7,335 bases of DNA from Pseudomonas sp. GTDB taxonomy: Bacteria > Pseudomonadota > Gammaproteobacteria > Pseudomonadales > Pseudomonadaceae. The notes beneath the pieces are model-generated. The model did no database searches. It saw nothing but the letters and a program-made list of their open reading frames with translations, and was not told the origin of the DNA. Shown piece by piece: positions 7,211 through 7,335 of this stretch; position 1 is the stretch's first letter; every line of letters starts with the position of its first letter. A program made the position numbers and the translations under genes. Location of the stretch: the NCBI GenBank assembly GCA_003527165.1, contig DPSI01000234.1, forward strand, positions 1-7,335. The letters run 5' to 3'.

Positions 7211-7275
7211 ACCATAGAACCAGAAGTGACAACTCGATAGACCCGCATGAACATGGGGTCTTCAATTTTGCTAAA
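7211..7275 (-). promoter_or_regulatory. Possible TcuR-controlled tctC promoter region
   Basis: The - strand sequence TTTAGCAAAATTGAA (7275-7261) matches the tcuA-side dyad at 12 of 15 positions, and the three differences are all transitions. A -10-like TATGGT (7216-7211; 4 of 6) lies downstream. The distance from dyad centre to the end of the hexamer is 57 bases, as it is for tcuA. No good -35 is seen. The whole call is inference from the repeated layout. Confidence 0.4.
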
Positions 7276-7335
7276 GAGGAACGGTTCACCGAACCGGTCG
7301 ACGCTCAGGAGATACGCGCCGCCCGTGGAGCAGAC

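Noticed and set aside
7201..7335. + strand open frame running off the right edge (divergent gene start)
   Set aside because: No start codon with a ribosome site lies in that frame, and it is the codon-by-codon mirror of the - strand open frame, so openness of one explains the other.

Overview
The window reads as ordinary chromosomal DNA of a GC-rich gammaproteobacterium. The repeat style between genes and the protein sequences most resemble Pseudomonas/Stutzerimonas, but I assign this from memory of those families, not from a search. Two unrelated blocks sit side by side.

Left block, + strand (1-1643): the last 110 codons of a FadD/AlkK-type fatty acyl-CoA ligase, a 229-bp gap carrying three copies of a REP-like palindromic repeat, and a complete family III CoA-transferase-fold protein. 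The latter has the full catalytic set of alpha-methylacyl-CoA racemase. Together they suggest activation and stereo-inversion of (methyl-branched) fatty acids.

Right block, - strand (7123 down to 1711): a tricarballylate-use module. Read in its own direction it runs: tctC-type periplasmic binding protein, strong intrinsic terminator, LysR regulator (tcuR), FAD-dependent tricarballylate dehydrogenase (tcuA), membrane Fe-S electron-transfer protein (tcuB, overlapping tcuA by 14 nt), then a decayed D-2-hydroxyacid dehydrogenase pseudogene. The working model is that TctC captures tricarballylate in the periplasm, TcuR senses it, and TcuA oxidises it to cis-aconitate, which enters the TCA cycle through aconitase. 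TcuB re-oxidises the TcuA flavin and passes electrons to the membrane. The MFS permease TcuC of the Salmonella operon is not in the window, and neither are the TctA/TctB membrane partners of TctC.

The most interesting non-coding signal is a 15-bp LysR-type dyad upstream of tcuA, overlapping the tcuR stop codon. It recurs with 12/15 identity upstream of tctC, and in both places it lies the same distance from a -10-like hexamer. This suggests that one regulator controls both the catabolic pair and the binding protein. The second notable item is the pseudogene at 1711-2129: it keeps a good ribosome binding site and recognisable N- and C-terminal blocks but has lost its NAD-binding core. I found no RNA genes, insertion sequences or CRISPR, and no convincing evidence of a wholly new system.
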